Assembly: GCF_001921865.1 (NCBI RefSeq)
Contig: NZ_MSCT01000013.1
Coordinates: 83,742-147,741 of the forward strand
Source: Pseudomonas chlororaphis
GTDB taxonomy: Bacteria > Pseudomonadota > Gammaproteobacteria > Pseudomonadales > Pseudomonadaceae
DNA: 64,000 bases
Direction: 5' to 3'
The notes under the pieces were generated by a model. That model did not search any database. It saw nothing but the letters and a program-made list of their open reading frames with translations, and was not told the DNA's origin. A program made the translations under genes and the position numbers. Positions 8,650 to 17,815 of this stretch are shown piece after piece (within the stretch, counting starts at the first letter, position 1; every line of letters begins with the position of its first letter).

Positions 8650-9678
8650 GTGAACAGTTTTTCCGCCGCCCAGCGCAGCCGCGTCACCATGCTCGATGTC
8701 GCCGAACGCGCCGGGGTTTCCAAGGCCAGCGTGTCGCGCTTTATCGGCGAAGACCGCGCCCTGCTCTCCGATGCCATCGCCTTGCGCATCGAACAAGCCA
8801 TCGCCGAACTGGGCTACCGCCCGAACCAGATGGCCCGCGGCCTGAAGCGCGGGCGCACGCGCCTGATCGGCATGCTGGTGGCCGATATCCGCAACCCCTA
8901 TTCGATTGCCGTGATGCATGGCGTGGAAACCGCCTGCCGCCAGCACGGCTACAGCCTGGTGGTGTGCAACACCGACCGCGACGACGAGCAGGAGCGCCAG
9001 CACCTGGCCAACCTGCGCTCGTACAACATCGAAGGCCTGATCGTGAACACCCTCGGCCGCCACCTGGACGAGCTGCGCGAACTGCACCGGGAAATGCCCA
9101 TGGTCCTGGTGGACCGCAAGGTCGAGCACTTGCACAGCGACCTGGTCGGCCTGGACAACCCGCACGCCGTGCGCAGCGCCGTCGACCACCTGCAGGGGCG
9201 CGGCTATCGCGACCTGCTGCTGGTCAGCGAACCCCACGACGGCACCAGCTCGCGGCTCGAACGCAGCAACGCTTTCAAGGCACAGATCCAGCAGCGCCCG
9301 CCATTGCGGGGCGCCGTGGTGGAAACCGGCGCCGACCTGAACCGGCACCTGCAGCAGTTTCTCGCCGCCCCCGGCCCCGGGCCCAAGGCCCTGTTCTGCG
9401 GCAACGGCGTCGCCGCCCTGGCCGCGACCCGGGCCCTGCGCGAACTGGGCTGCCCGCTGTTCGACGAAATCGGCCTGATCGCCCTCGACGACCTCGACTG
9501 GTACCCGCTGGTGGGCAGCGGCATCACCGCCCTCGCCCAACCCACCGAACGCATCGGCGCCAGCGCCTTCGAGTGCCTGCTCAAGCGCCTGCGCGGCGAC
9601 AACGAACCGCTGCGCACGCTGGACTTTACCGCCGAGCTGATCGTTCGCGGCTCCACCCGCCAGAGAGGGCCTCGGTAA
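8650..9678 (+). CDS. ptxS: PtxS, LacI-family repressor of 2-ketogluconate utilisation
   Basis: LacI-family regulator whose helix-turn-helix reads VTMLDVAERAGVSKASVSRF, followed by a hinge (YRPNQMARGLKRGRTRLIGML) and a periplasmic-binding-like effector domain. PtxS binds 2-ketogluconate and represses itself and the kgu operon. I chose the GTG at 8650, which gives 342 residues, close to the 340 of P. aeruginosa PtxS, with a weak AGGT eight bases upstream. The longer frame from 8536 would place the operator at 8564-8577 inside the coding region. The kguE-kguK-kguT-kguD genes follow directly, as in other pseudomonads. A family-II REP doublet lies between ptxS and kguE. Confidence 0.93.
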   Translation: MNSFSAAQRSRVTMLDVAERAGVSKASVSRFIGEDRALLSDAIALRIEQAIAELGYRPNQMARGLKRGRTRLIGMLVADIRNPYSIAVMHGVETACRQHGYSLVVCNTDRDDEQERQHLANLRSYNIEGLIVNTLGRHLDELRELHREMPMVLVDRKVEHLHSDLVGLDNPHAVRSAVDHLQGRGYRDLLLVSEPHDGTSSRLERSNAFKAQIQQRPPLRGAVVETGADLNRHLQQFLAAPGPGPKALFCGNGVAALAATRALRELGCPLFDEIGLIALDDLDWYPLVGSGITALAQPTERIGASAFECLLKRLRGDNEPLRTLDFTAELIVRGSTRQRGPR

Positions 9679-9709
9679 CCACTGATCGACTCGGGAATCG
9701 CGATGCGGG

Positions 9710-9848
9710 TGTAGCCGCTGCCGAGCCTGCGAGGCTGCGATCGGCAACGCAGTTGCCGCAAAACCTGCGTCCGCGATCTGCCTGAAAAACTCTTGCGCCG
9801 GTTGACGACGGCTACGCCGCCGATCGCAGCCTGCGGCAGCGGCTACAG
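9710..9848. repeat. REP doublet, family II (TGTAGCCGCTGCC type)
   Basis: TGTAGCCGCTGCCGAGCCTG at the left faces GCAGCCTGCGGCAGCGGCTA at the right across about 95 bases. It occupies the ptxS-kguE spacer upstream of the operator. Confidence 0.9.
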
Positions 9849-9915
9849 GGAATCGTGCAGGCATGAAGAGAGGGAAATGAGCTGCTTTTTTTATGAGCTT
9901 TTTTTTGACAAAAAA

Positions 9916-9929
9916 TGAAACCGGTTTCA
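9916..9929. promoter_or_regulatory. PtxS operator upstream of kguE
   Basis: A second perfect TGAAACCGGTTTCA, 12 bases before the kguE ATG at 9942, so a bound repressor would sit at the kgu transcription and translation start. It fixes the kguE start: the in-frame ATG at 9915 would put the operator in the coding region. Confidence 0.92.
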
Positions 9930-9941
9930 GAGGTCGTGACC

Positions 9942-10724
9942 ATGAATAAATCGCCCGTCTCCATCAGCCTGTCCAGCTACGGCGCGGACCTCGTCCGCGC
10001 CCAGGGCCAGGGCCATTTCATCGAGGTGCTGGCCGCCGCCGGCGCATCGCGCATCGAATGGCGCGAGGAGCTGCTGACCGTCGAAGAGCCGTCCCAACTG
10101 GCCCAGGCCGCCCGCGCCCAGCAACTGGAAAGCGTATTTTCCTCGCCGCTGGAGCTCTGGGTCGCCGGACGTTCCCACGCCAACCCGCTGCTGCAACAAG
10201 CGCTGCAACGGGCCCAGGCCTTCGGCGCGAAGAGCCTCAAGGTGTCCCTGGGGTATTTCACCGACAACAACGACCTGCTCCACCTCGGCCTGCTGCTCGC
10301 GCAGTCCCCGGTGCAACTGCTGGTGGAAAACGACCAGACCCTGCACGGCGGGCGTATCGAACCCTTCCAACGCTTCTTCGCCGAGGTCGAGCGCCACAAC
10401 CTGCCGGTGCAGATGACCTTCGACATCGGCAACTGGCAGTGGCAGGACCAGTCCGCCTCCGCCGCCGCGCGCCTGCTGGGCCGCTACGTCGGCTACGTGC
10501 ACTGCAAGGCCGTGGCGCGGCGTGCCGACGGCAAGCTGGTGGCGATGCCGCCGGGCATGGCCGACCTGCATCTGTGGGAACAATTGCTGCGGCACATGGC
10601 TCAAGGCATTACCCGGGCCGTGGAATACCCGCTGCAAGGCGAAGACCTGGTGCAGCTGACCCGCGAGCACGTCGCCACCCTCGCCCGCCTCGGTCAGTCG
10701 CGGCTGGAGAACGCCCATGTCTGA
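9942..10724 (+). CDS. kguE: KguE, sugar-phosphate isomerase/epimerase family protein of the kgu operon
   Basis: A 260-residue TIM-barrel protein of the xylose-isomerase-like fold. Visible barrel signatures are [19 protein letters not shown] and YVGYVHCKA. It is the first gene of the kguEKTD operon; its exact catalytic role in 2-ketogluconate use is not settled. The start is the ATG at 9942, after a GAGGT, because the longer frame from 9915 begins inside the PtxS operator. Its 3' end overlaps kguK by 8 bases (kguK starts at 10717), indicating translational coupling. Confidence 0.9.
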   Translation: MNKSPVSISLSSYGADLVRAQGQGHFIEVLAAAGASRIEWREELLTVEEPSQLAQAARAQQLESVFSSPLELWVAGRSHANPLLQQALQRAQAFGAKSLKVSLGYFTDNNDLLHLGLLLAQSPVQLLVENDQTLHGGRIEPFQRFFAEVERHNLPVQMTFDIGNWQWQDQSASAAARLLGRYVGYVHCKAVARRADGKLVAMPPGMADLHLWEQLLRHMAQGITRAVEYPLQGEDLVQLTREHVATLARLGQSRLENAHV

Positions 10725-11703
10725 GCTCGATATCCTGTCCTTCGGCGAAACCATGGCGATGTTCGTCGCCGAACAGAGCGGCGACCTGGCCCGCGTCGGC
10801 CACTTCCACAAGCGCATCGCCGGCGCCGACAGCAACGTTGCCATCGGCCTGTCGCGCCTGGGGTTCAAGGTCGGCTGGCTGAGCCGGGTCGGCGCCGACT
10901 CCCTGGGGCGCTTCGTCGTCGACAGCTTGCAGGGCGAAGGCGTGGATTGCCGCTTCGTCGCCACCGACCCGCAACACCCCACCGGTTTCCAGCTCAAGTC
11001 CCTGGAAGAGCACGGCGACGATCCGCGGGTCGAATACTTCCGTCGCGGCTCGGCGGCCAGCCACTTGAGCGCCGCCGATATCGCCCCCGAGCTGCTGCGC
11101 GCCCGGCACCTGCACGCCACCGGCATTCCACCGGCGCTGTCGGCCTCGGCCCGCGACCTGTCCCACAGCCTGATGCGCAAGATGCGCGCGGCCGGGCGCA
11201 GCCTGTCCTTCGACCCAAACCTGCGGCCGAGCCTGTGGGGCAGCGAAAAACTGATGATCCATGAGATCAACCGCCTGGCGGCGCTCGCCCATTGGGTGCT
11301 GCCGGGCCTGAGCGAGGGCCGCCTGCTGACCGGCTACGAAGACCCGGCCGATATCGCCGCCTTCTACCTCGATCAGGGCGTCGAAGCCGTGGTGATCAAG
11401 CTCGGCGCCCATGGCGCCTACTACCGCACCCAGTTGCACGAAGGCTTCGTCGAGGCCGTGCCGGTGGCGCAGGTGGTCGACACCGTGGGCGCCGGCGACG
11501 GTTTTGCCGTCGGCCTGATCAGCGCCCTGCTGGAAAACCACAGCATGGCCGAGGCCGTGCAGCGAGCGAACTGGATCGGCAGCCGCGCGGTGCAGAGCCG
11601 CGGCGACATGGAAGGTTTACCGCGCCGGGATGAATTGCCGCCGGCCGCTGCGCGACCGATCGCGAGCACGCTCGCTCCTACAGAACTTGCGCAATCCGTG
11701 TAG
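10717..11703 (+). CDS. kguK: KguK, 2-ketogluconate kinase (PfkB family)
   Basis: A 328-residue PfkB/ribokinase-type sugar kinase that phosphorylates 2-ketogluconate to 2-keto-6-phosphogluconate. The N-terminus has FGETMAMFV and [14 protein letters not shown] for substrate binding. The C-terminal [16 protein letters not shown] carries the catalytic aspartate and anion hole. It overlaps kguE by 8 bases. The last residues (IASTLAPTE) are encoded by one REP palindrome, and the TAG stop lies in a second one, so the C-terminus looks rewritten by REP insertion after the conserved kinase fold ends. Confidence 0.92.
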   Translation: MSELDILSFGETMAMFVAEQSGDLARVGHFHKRIAGADSNVAIGLSRLGFKVGWLSRVGADSLGRFVVDSLQGEGVDCRFVATDPQHPTGFQLKSLEEHGDDPRVEYFRRGSAASHLSAADIAPELLRARHLHATGIPPALSASARDLSHSLMRKMRAAGRSLSFDPNLRPSLWGSEKLMIHEINRLAALAHWVLPGLSEGRLLTGYEDPADIAAFYLDQGVEAVVIKLGAHGAYYRTQLHEGFVEAVPVAQVVDTVGAGDGFAVGLISALLENHSMAEAVQRANWIGSRAVQSRGDMEGLPRRDELPPAAARPIASTLAPTELAQSV

Positions 11704-11739
11704 GAACGAGGGGGACGCCTAGTCCTTGCTCGCGATAAA
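11657..11739. repeat. Two REP palindromes pointing outward, overlapping the kguK 3' end
   Basis: ATCGCGAGCACGCTCGCTCC (reverse arm, 11659 on) ends just before the kguK stop, and TGTAGGAACGAG begins at 11699 and runs to CTTGCTCGCGATAA with an insertion. The first is translated and the second supplies the stop. Confidence 0.8.
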
Positions 11740-11787
11740 ACCGTGAAAACAACACAACCTGATTAAACCCACGCGTTACCTGCTGCG

Positions 11788-11801
11788 ACAAAAACAACAA
11801 G
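11788..11801 (+). promoter_or_regulatory. Candidate Hfq/Crc A-rich motif of kguT
   Basis: ACAAAAACAACAAG contains AACAACAA, an exact AANAANAA, 17 bases before the kguT start and just before its CAGGAG ribosome-binding site. Confidence 0.55.
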
Positions 11802-11816
11802 CTCAGGAGCACCCTC

Positions 11817-13112
11817 ATGCACACGCTGAAACTCGCCACCCGCCGCTGGTGGTACATCATGCCCATCGTCTTCATCACCTACAGCCTGGCGTATCTGGAC
11901 CGCGCCAACTACGGGTTCGCCGCCGCCTCCGGGATGGCCGCCGACCTGATGATCACCCCCGGCCTGTCGTCGCTGCTCGGCGCGCTGTTCTTCCTCGGCT
12001 ACTTCTTCTTCCAGGTGCCGGGGGCGATCTACGCGCAGAAACACAGCGTGAAGAAGCTGATCTTCGTCAGCCTGATCCTCTGGGGCGGCCTGGCCACCCT
12101 CACCGGGGTGGTGCCCAACGCCTGGATGCTGATCGGCATCCGCTTCATGCTCGGCGTGGTCGAGGCCGCGGTGATGCCGGCGATGCTGGTCTACCTGTGC
12201 CACTGGTTCACCCGCGCCGAACGCTCGCGGGCCAACACCTTCCTGATCCTCGGCAACCCGGTGACCATGCTCTGGATGTCGGTGGTCTCGGGCTACCTGG
12301 TGGAGCACTTCAGCTGGCGCTGGATGTTCATCATCGAAGGCCTGCCGGCGGTGATCTGGGCCTTCATCTGGTGGCGCCTGGCCGACGACCGGCCGAGCGC
12401 GGCGAAATGGCTCAGCGACCAGGAAAAACACGACCTGGAAAGCGCCCTGGCCGCCGAACAGGTGGGCATCAAGGCGGTGAAGAACTACGCCGAGGCCTTC
12501 CGCTCGCCCAAGGTGATCATCCTCGCCCTGCAATTCTTCTGCTGGAGCATCGGCGTCTACGGTTTCGTGCTGTGGCTGCCGTCGATCCTCAAGCACGGCG
12601 CGCAGATGGACATGGTCGAGGCCGGCTGGCTGTCGGCGTTGCCGTACCTGGCGGCGGTGATCGCCATGCTCGGGGTGTCCTGGGGCTCGGACCGGATCCA
12701 GAAGCGCAAGCGTTTCGTCTGGCCGCCGCTGCTGATCGCCTCCTTCGCCTTCTACGGCTCTTACCTGCTGGGCGCCGAGCATTTCTGGTGGTCCTACAGC
12801 CTGCTGGTGATCGCCGGCGCCTGCATGTACGCGCCCTACGGGCCGTTCTTCGCCATCGTCCCGGAAATCCTCCCGGCCAACGTCGCCGGCGGCGCCATGG
12901 CGCTGATCAACAGCATGGGCGCCCTGGGCTCGTTCGGCGGTTCGTACCTGGTGGGTTACCTGAACAGCGCCACCGGCTCGCCGGGCGCCTCCTACCTGCT
13001 GATGAGCGGCGCGTTGCTGCTGTCGGTGGTGCTGACCATTTTCCTCAACCCGGGCGCCAGCGACCGCCGCCGCAAGGCGCTGCCGGTACGTCGCCGCCTG
13101 GCGCACTCCTGA
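11817..13112 (+). CDS. kguT: KguT, 2-ketogluconate transporter (MFS)
   Basis: A 431-residue major-facilitator protein of the anion:cation symporter type, with about 12 helices. The N-terminus YSLAYLDRANYGFAAASGM is typical of this subfamily, and loop 2-3 and TM4 motifs are present (GVVEAAVMPAMLVYLCHWF). It brings 2-ketogluconate through the inner membrane for KguK and KguD. It follows kguK after 113 bases holding a REP and an A-rich Hfq/Crc-like tract; the ribosome-binding site is CAGGAG. kguD starts 19 bases after its stop. Confidence 0.93.
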   Translation: MHTLKLATRRWWYIMPIVFITYSLAYLDRANYGFAAASGMAADLMITPGLSSLLGALFFLGYFFFQVPGAIYAQKHSVKKLIFVSLILWGGLATLTGVVPNAWMLIGIRFMLGVVEAAVMPAMLVYLCHWFTRAERSRANTFLILGNPVTMLWMSVVSGYLVEHFSWRWMFIIEGLPAVIWAFIWWRLADDRPSAAKWLSDQEKHDLESALAAEQVGIKAVKNYAEAFRSPKVIILALQFFCWSIGVYGFVLWLPSILKHGAQMDMVEAGWLSALPYLAAVIAMLGVSWGSDRIQKRKRFVWPPLLIASFAFYGSYLLGAEHFWWSYSLLVIAGACMYAPYGPFFAIVPEILPANVAGGAMALINSMGALGSFGGSYLVGYLNSATGSPGASYLLMSGALLLSVVLTIFLNPGASDRRRKALPVRRRLAHS

Positions 13113-13131
13113 ATCGAACAAGGTGAACCCG

Positions 13132-14124
13132 ATGAAAAAACACATCGTCCTGTACAAGAAACTCTCGCCGCCGCTGATGGCCCGCCTGCACGACCAGGCC
13201 CAGGTAACCCTGATCGAAGACCTCGGCGCCCAGGGCCTGGCCAAGCTGCGCAGCGCCCTGCCCGACGCCCAGGGCCTGCTCGGCGCCAGCCTGCGCCTGG
13301 ACGCCGAACTGCTGGACCTGGCGCCGCGCCTGGAGGCCGTGGCCAGCGTGTCGGTGGGCGTCGACAACTACGACATCGACTACCTGACCCACCGCGACAT
13401 CCTGCTGAGCAACACCCCGGACGTGCTCACCGAAACCACTGCCGACACCGGTTTCGCGCTGATCCTGGCGAGCGCCCGGCGGGTGGTGGAACTGGCCAAC
13501 CTGGTGCGCGCCGGCCAGTGGAACCGCAACATCGGCCCGCTGCATTTCGGCAGCGACGTGCACGGCAAGACCCTGGGCATCATCGGTATGGGCCGGATCG
13601 GCGAAGCCTTGGCCCAGCGCGGCCATTTCGGGTTCAACATGCCGGTGATCTACCACAGCAGCCGCCCGAAACCGGCGGTGGAACAGCGCTTCGGCGCCGC
13701 TTACCGCAGCCTGCCGGCGTTGCTGCAAGAGGCCGACTTCGTCTGCCTGACCCTGCCGCTGACGGAAAAGACCCAGGGCCTGATCGGCCGCGAAGCGTTC
13801 GCCCTGATGCGTCCGGAGAGCATCTTCATCAATATTTCCCGGGGCAAGGTGGTGGACGAACAGGCGCTGATCGAAGCCCTGCAACAGCGCCGGATCCGTG
13901 GCGCGGGCCTGGATGTGTTCGAGCGCGAGCCCCTGGGCCACGACTCGCCGCTGCTGCAGTTGAACAATGTGGTGGCCACCCCGCATATCGGCTCGGCCAC
14001 CCATGAGACCCGCGAAGCCATGGCCCGCTGCGCGGTCGACAACCTGCTGGCGGCCCTGGCCGGCCAACGCCCGGCCAACCTGGTCAACCCCCAGGCGTGG
14101 GAGCGGCGCAAAGCGGCGGTCTGA
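13132..14124 (+). CDS. kguD: KguD, 2-keto-6-phosphogluconate reductase
   Basis: A 330-residue D-isomer-specific 2-hydroxyacid dehydrogenase. It reduces 2-keto-6-phosphogluconate to 6-phosphogluconate, which enters the Entner-Doudoroff pathway. The Rossmann motif is LGIIGMGRIGEALA near residue 150. The catalytic arginine region is ISRGKVVDEQAL, the glutamate is in FEREP, and the histidine in ATPHIGSATHE. I use the ATG at 13132 because AAGGTG lies 6 bases upstream; an in-frame GTG at 13123 is part of that site. It is the last gene of kguEKTD and is followed by three tandem REP doublets. Confidence 0.92.
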   Translation: MKKHIVLYKKLSPPLMARLHDQAQVTLIEDLGAQGLAKLRSALPDAQGLLGASLRLDAELLDLAPRLEAVASVSVGVDNYDIDYLTHRDILLSNTPDVLTETTADTGFALILASARRVVELANLVRAGQWNRNIGPLHFGSDVHGKTLGIIGMGRIGEALAQRGHFGFNMPVIYHSSRPKPAVEQRFGAAYRSLPALLQEADFVCLTLPLTEKTQGLIGREAFALMRPESIFINISRGKVVDEQALIEALQQRRIRGAGLDVFEREPLGHDSPLLQLNNVVATPHIGSATHETREAMARCAVDNLLAALAGQRPANLVNPQAWERRKAAV

Positions 14125-14140
14125 TGCGGTCACCGCAATG

Positions 14141-14563
14141 CCTGTAGCCGCTGCCGAGCCCGCGAGGCTGCGCACGGCCGCAAAGCGGGCGCCGCCTTCA
14201 AGACCGCCTGAGGTCCTGCGGACCTTGCGCAGCCTGCGGCAGCGGCTACAGGGGCGAGCCTCGCCTTGCCCCATTGGCCTGGACCGACACCCAACCTGTA
14301 GCCGCTGCCAAGCCATGGCGAGGCTGCGCACGACCGCAAAGCGGGCGCCGCCTTCAAGACCGCCTGAGGTCCAGCGGACCTTGCGCAGCCTGCGGCAGCG
14401 GCTACAGGGGCGAACCTCGCCTTGCCCCATTGGCCTGGACCGACACCCAACCTGTAGCCGCTGCCGAGCCCGCGAGGCTGCGCACGACCGCGAAGCGGGC
14501 GCCGCCTTCAAGACCGCCTGAGGTCCTGCAGACCTTGCGCAGCCTGCGGCAGCGGCTACAGGG
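14141..14563. repeat. Three tandem family-II REP doublets, about 155-bp period
   Basis: Three nearly identical doublets begin at 14141, 14295 and 14451 with CCTGTAGCCGCTGCC and end with GGCAGCGGCTACAGGG. Between them lies the same 40-base spacer (contains CTTGCCCCATTGGCCTGG). The period is 154 then 156 bases, so whole doublet-plus-spacer units were duplicated. The stretch fills the gap between convergent kguD and aruH and holds no gene. Confidence 0.93.
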
Positions 14564-14578
14564 ATTGGGTTGCCAATG

Positions 14579-15775
14579 TCAGCGGCGCTTGGCGGAACGG
14601 CCTTCGAGCAGGTCCTGGGTGCACTGGACGATACGCTGGCAAGCGTCGGCCAGGCGCTCCTGGTCCACCACCAGGCCGAGGCGGATATGCCCCGCCGCGC
14701 TGGGGCCAAAGGCCTCGCCGGCGAGTACCGAGACGCCGTGCCCTTCCAGCAGCAACTCGGCGAACTGCTGGGCGCCAAGGCCGGTTTCCCGCACATCGAC
14801 CATGACGAACATGCCGCCGTCGGGCTTGACCGGCTTGAGCCCGGCGCACTGGCCGAGCCGGTCGCACACCAGGTCGCGGCGCTGGCGATACTCCTCGCGC
14901 ATCTGCGCCAGCTCCGGCAACTCGGCATCCAGCGCCACCACCGCGGCGTTCTGCACGAAGTCCGGCAGCCCGTACAGCATGCACAGCGCCAGGTTGCTCA
15001 AGTGCCCGGCCAGGGCCTGCGGCGCCACCACCCAACCAACCCGCCAACCGGTCATGGCGTGGGACTTGGACAGGCTGTTGATGGTCGCCGTGCGTTCGGC
15101 CATGCCCGGCAGGCTGGCGGGGCTGGTGTGTTCGCCGTCGAACAGCAGGTCGCTGTAGACCTCGTCGGAGATCAGCCACAGGTCGTGCTCGACGCACAAT
15201 CGCGCCAGGGCCTGCCAGGTTTCCCGGGACAAGCTGGCGCCGGAGGGGTTGTTCGGGCTGTTGAGCATCAGCGCGCGGGTCTTGGGCGTGATACGCGCGG
15301 CGACGGCGGCCGCCTCGACCCGAAAACCGTTCTCCGAGCGTACCGGCACCGGCAGCACCTTGGCCCCGCAGGCACCGAACACGCCTTCGTAGGTGACGTA
15401 CATGGGCTCGGCGACCAACACCTCGTCGCCGGGATCGAGCAGGCACTGGGCCACGGAGAACACCGCGCATTGCGCCCCCGGCAGCACCACCACATGCCCG
15501 GCGTCCACCGCCTGGCCGCTGCGGCTGGCATGGCGCCGGGCGATGCGACTGCGCAGCGAGAGATTGCCGCGCACCTCCGAATAATGGGTATCGCCCGCCA
15601 GCAGGCTATCGATGGCGGCCTGGACGATGGGCCGCGGGGTATCGAAGTCCGGGTCGCCGATGGTCAACAGCAACACATCGGCGCCCTGCTCGCGCAACTC
15701 CAGGGCGCGGTAATGGATTTGCCAGGCGGCGGCACCTTCGCCGTCGATCCGCTGGGTCAGGGCTGAATAGCGCAT
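14579..15775 (-). CDS. aruH: AruH-like arginine:pyruvate transaminase (class I/II aminotransferase)
   Basis: A 398-residue fold-type I PLP enzyme. The PLP lysine is in NSLSKSHAMTGWRVGW, the phosphate/pyridine contacts in SPNNPSGAS and ISDEVYSDLLFDGEH, and the C-terminal arginine in GHIRLGLV. Its sequence closely follows P. aeruginosa AruH (MRYS start, THYSEVRGNLSLR, AGAQCA-like block), which converts arginine plus pyruvate to 2-ketoarginine and alanine. I start at 15775, preceded by CCAAGGAGA, giving MRYSALTQRI. The decarboxylase gene aruI, adjacent in P. aeruginosa, is not in this window, so substrate identity is less certain. Confidence 0.85.
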   Translation of the reverse strand: MRYSALTQRIDGEGAAAWQIHYRALELREQGADVLLLTIGDPDFDTPRPIVQAAIDSLLAGDTHYSEVRGNLSLRSRIARRHASRSGQAVDAGHVVVLPGAQCAVFSVAQCLLDPGDEVLVAEPMYVTYEGVFGACGAKVLPVPVRSENGFRVEAAAVAARITPKTRALMLNSPNNPSGASLSRETWQALARLCVEHDLWLISDEVYSDLLFDGEHTSPASLPGMAERTATINSLSKSHAMTGWRVGWVVAPQALAGHLSNLALCMLYGLPDFVQNAAVVALDAELPELAQMREEYRQRRDLVCDRLGQCAGLKPVKPDGGMFVMVDVRETGLGAQQFAELLLEGHGVSVLAGEAFGPSAAGHIRLGLVVDQERLADACQRIVQCTQDLLEGRSAKRR

Positions 15776-15812
15776 CTCGCTCTCCTTGGGCACGCATTCC
15801 AACAACCCTAAC

Positions 15813-17438
15813 TCAAATCACAAAGCGCGCCACCATCGCATTCAAATCCACCGCCAGGCGCGACAGCTCGTGGCTGGCGGCGCTGGTCTGGTTGGCCCCG
15901 GCGGCCGACTGGGTGGCCAGGTCGCGGATGTTCACCAGGTTGCGATCGACCTCGCGGGACACCTGGGCCTGCTCTTCCGAGGCGCTGGCGATCACCAGGT
16001 TGCGCTCGTTGATCAGGTTGATCGACTCGGCGATCTGCTCCAGCGCCACCCCGGCGGCGCGGGCCATTTCCAGGGTGCTCTGGGTGCGCTGGTTGCTTTG
16101 CTGCATCGACTGCACCGCCTCGCCGGTGCCGTTCTGGATGCCGGCGACCATCTTTTCGATTTCCTGGGTCGATTGCGCGGTGCGATGGGCCAGCGCCCGC
16201 ACCTCGTCGGCCACCACCGCGAACCCGCGCCCGGCCTCGCCGGCCCGGGCCGCCTCGATGGCGGCGTTGAGGGCCAGCAGGTTGGTCTGCTCGGCGATGG
16301 CGCGGATCACGTCCAGCACCTTGCCGATATCCCGGCCCTGGCTGGCCAGGCCCTCCATCATCACCGAGGTGTTCTGCACGTCGTGGGTCATGCTCTGGAT
16401 CGCGTCGACGGTCTCCACCACCCGGTCGCGGCCCTCGCGGGCGGCCTGGGTCGACTGGTGCGAGGCTTCGGAGGTCGACACGGCGTTGCGCGCCACCTCT
16501 TCCACGGCGGCGGTCATCTCGTTGACCGCGGTGGCCGCCTGTTCGATCTCGTTGTTCTGCTGCTGCAAGCCGCGGGAGGCTTCCTCGGTGACCGCGCTGA
16601 GCTCTTCCGAGGCCGACGCCAGCTGGGTCGCCGAAGCGGAAATCTGTTCGATGGTCTTGCGCAGGTTGCCCTGCATCTCGTTCAGGGCGCCGAGCAGCCG
16701 GGCCGGCTCGTCGTTGCCGTCGACCTCGATGGCCTGGGTCAGGTTGCCCGCGGCAATGGTCCGCGCGGCCGACACCGCGCGGTTCAACGGCGCGACGATG
16801 CTGCGGGTCAGCAACAGCGCCAGCCCCACCGTGAGCAACGCGGCGATCACCGCCACCGCGACGATGCCGGTAATGGCGCTGCTGTAATGTTCGCCCGCCA
16901 GGCTCGAGGCCCGGCCCGCGTCGGCCTTGTTGATGTCCACCAGCTTGTTCAATTGCTCGCCCATCTGGTCGGTGCCGTCCTTGATCCGGGTGTTGATCAG
17001 GCTCCGCACCTCGTCGAGCTTGTTCTGCCGCGACAAGTCCATCATCTCGCCCTGGGCTTGCAGGTACTTGTCCAGGGTCGCCGCGAAGGTCTTGTACAGC
17101 GCCGCCTCCTCCTCGCCCGCCGGCATGGCGGCGTAGCTGGCCTGGGCCTTCTTGAGCTTGTCCACCAGCACGTCGATGCGCGCCTGCGCTTCCTGCAGGC
17201 TGGCCGGGTCGCGATTGACCAGGACCCGGAACGAGAGAATCCGCAAACGCAGCACGTTTTCCGTGAGGTTGCCGAGGAACCCTACGCTGGGCAGTTGGTT
17301 GCTTTCCATGTCCACGGAGGCCTGTCGGATGACCGACATGCGGTTGACGGCAAATACGCCCAACGCGACGACCAGCAACGCGATGAACGCAAAACCGAGA
17401 AAAGCTCGAGGCGCGATATTCATATTACGTAGGGACAT
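15813..17438 (-). CDS. Methyl-accepting chemotaxis protein with four-helix-bundle sensor
   Basis: A 541-residue chemoreceptor. TM1 spans about residues 12-32, a helical periplasmic domain about 33-190 (four-helix-bundle MCP type), TM2 about 190-212, and HAMP about 213-265. The cytoplasmic signalling hairpin has the tip [19 protein letters not shown] and [12 protein letters not shown], which binds CheA/CheW. Methylation-helix glutamine/glutamate pairs are visible ([13 protein letters not shown]). It lacks the CheR-tethering pentapeptide (it ends MVARFVI). The ligand is unknown. It lies 37 bases upstream of the aruH-like gene on the same strand, so arginine or a related amino acid is worth testing as attractant. 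Confidence 0.92.
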   Translation of the reverse strand: MSLRNMNIAPRAFLGFAFIALLVVALGVFAVNRMSVIRQASVDMESNQLPSVGFLGNLTENVLRLRILSFRVLVNRDPASLQEAQARIDVLVDKLKKAQASYAAMPAGEEEAALYKTFAATLDKYLQAQGEMMDLSRQNKLDEVRSLINTRIKDGTDQMGEQLNKLVDINKADAGRASSLAGEHYSSAITGIVAVAVIAALLTVGLALLLTRSIVAPLNRAVSAARTIAAGNLTQAIEVDGNDEPARLLGALNEMQGNLRKTIEQISASATQLASASEELSAVTEEASRGLQQQNNEIEQAATAVNEMTAAVEEVARNAVSTSEASHQSTQAAREGRDRVVETVDAIQSMTHDVQNTSVMMEGLASQGRDIGKVLDVIRAIAEQTNLLALNAAIEAARAGEAGRGFAVVADEVRALAHRTAQSTQEIEKMVAGIQNGTGEAVQSMQQSNQRTQSTLEMARAAGVALEQIAESINLINERNLVIASASEEQAQVSREVDRNLVNIRDLATQSAAGANQTSAASHELSRLAVDLNAMVARFVI

Positions 17439-17621
17439 AGGATGACTCTCGGGAATTGAGGGCTGCGGGCATCCATGCGCCGGACCCTGTCGCCAGCAGC
17501 GGCTGGCAGCCTGACAGGGGGCACCGCTGTTGTAATTAGTGTGCGGGCCTAATAGCGATATCGGCCGGGCTTGAGGGTTTTTGCAGGCAAATGTGAAAAA
17601 ATATTTCCGCCCTCCCGCACT

Positions 17622-17639
17622 TGTTTCACCGATGAAACA
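17622..17639. promoter_or_regulatory. Inverted repeat, candidate operator of hpaBC
   Basis: TGTTTCA-CCGA-TGAAACA, two perfect 7-bp arms, lies 177 bases upstream of the hpaB start. The symmetry fits a dimeric activator or repressor. The regulator is not identified. Confidence 0.5.
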
Positions 17640-17790
17640 GAGCGCCGCGGATCGAAACTGAAAGCCGTCGCTCCCACGCTGTCAAAGCGCCCTACCGAGC
17701 GCCATGAAAAGTGCAATTCATTCGCCGGAAAAGCCATTCAGTCGCCGCCCCGCCCTGTCCATCATGGGCTCCAGCTCGTACAGCAGCTCA

Positions 17791-17801
17791 TAACAACAAC
17801 G
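17791..17801 (+). promoter_or_regulatory. Candidate Hfq/Crc A-rich motif of hpaB
   Basis: TAACAACAACG contains AACAACAA, 17 bases before the hpaB ATG and directly ahead of its TTGGAG ribosome-binding site. Confidence 0.55.
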
Positions 17802-17815
17802 ATTTGGAGTGGACG

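Larger units (their letters stand above)
17439..17815. other. 377-bp divergent intergenic region between chemoreceptor and hpaB
   Basis: No gene is visible. It holds the promoters of two divergent units, the dyad at 17622-17639, an AT-rich patch near 17590-17610 and the A-rich tract before hpaB. I found no convincing sigma-54 promoter. Confidence 0.7.

Noticed and set aside
14141..14563. Possible CRISPR array
   Set aside because: The repeated units are 113-bp palindromic REP doublets with identical, not variable, spacers, and no cas genes are nearby.
17439..17815. Sigma-54 promoter before hpaB
   Set aside because: The GG-N10-GC spacing was not found with acceptable flanks; the nearest candidates lack the invariant GG or GC.
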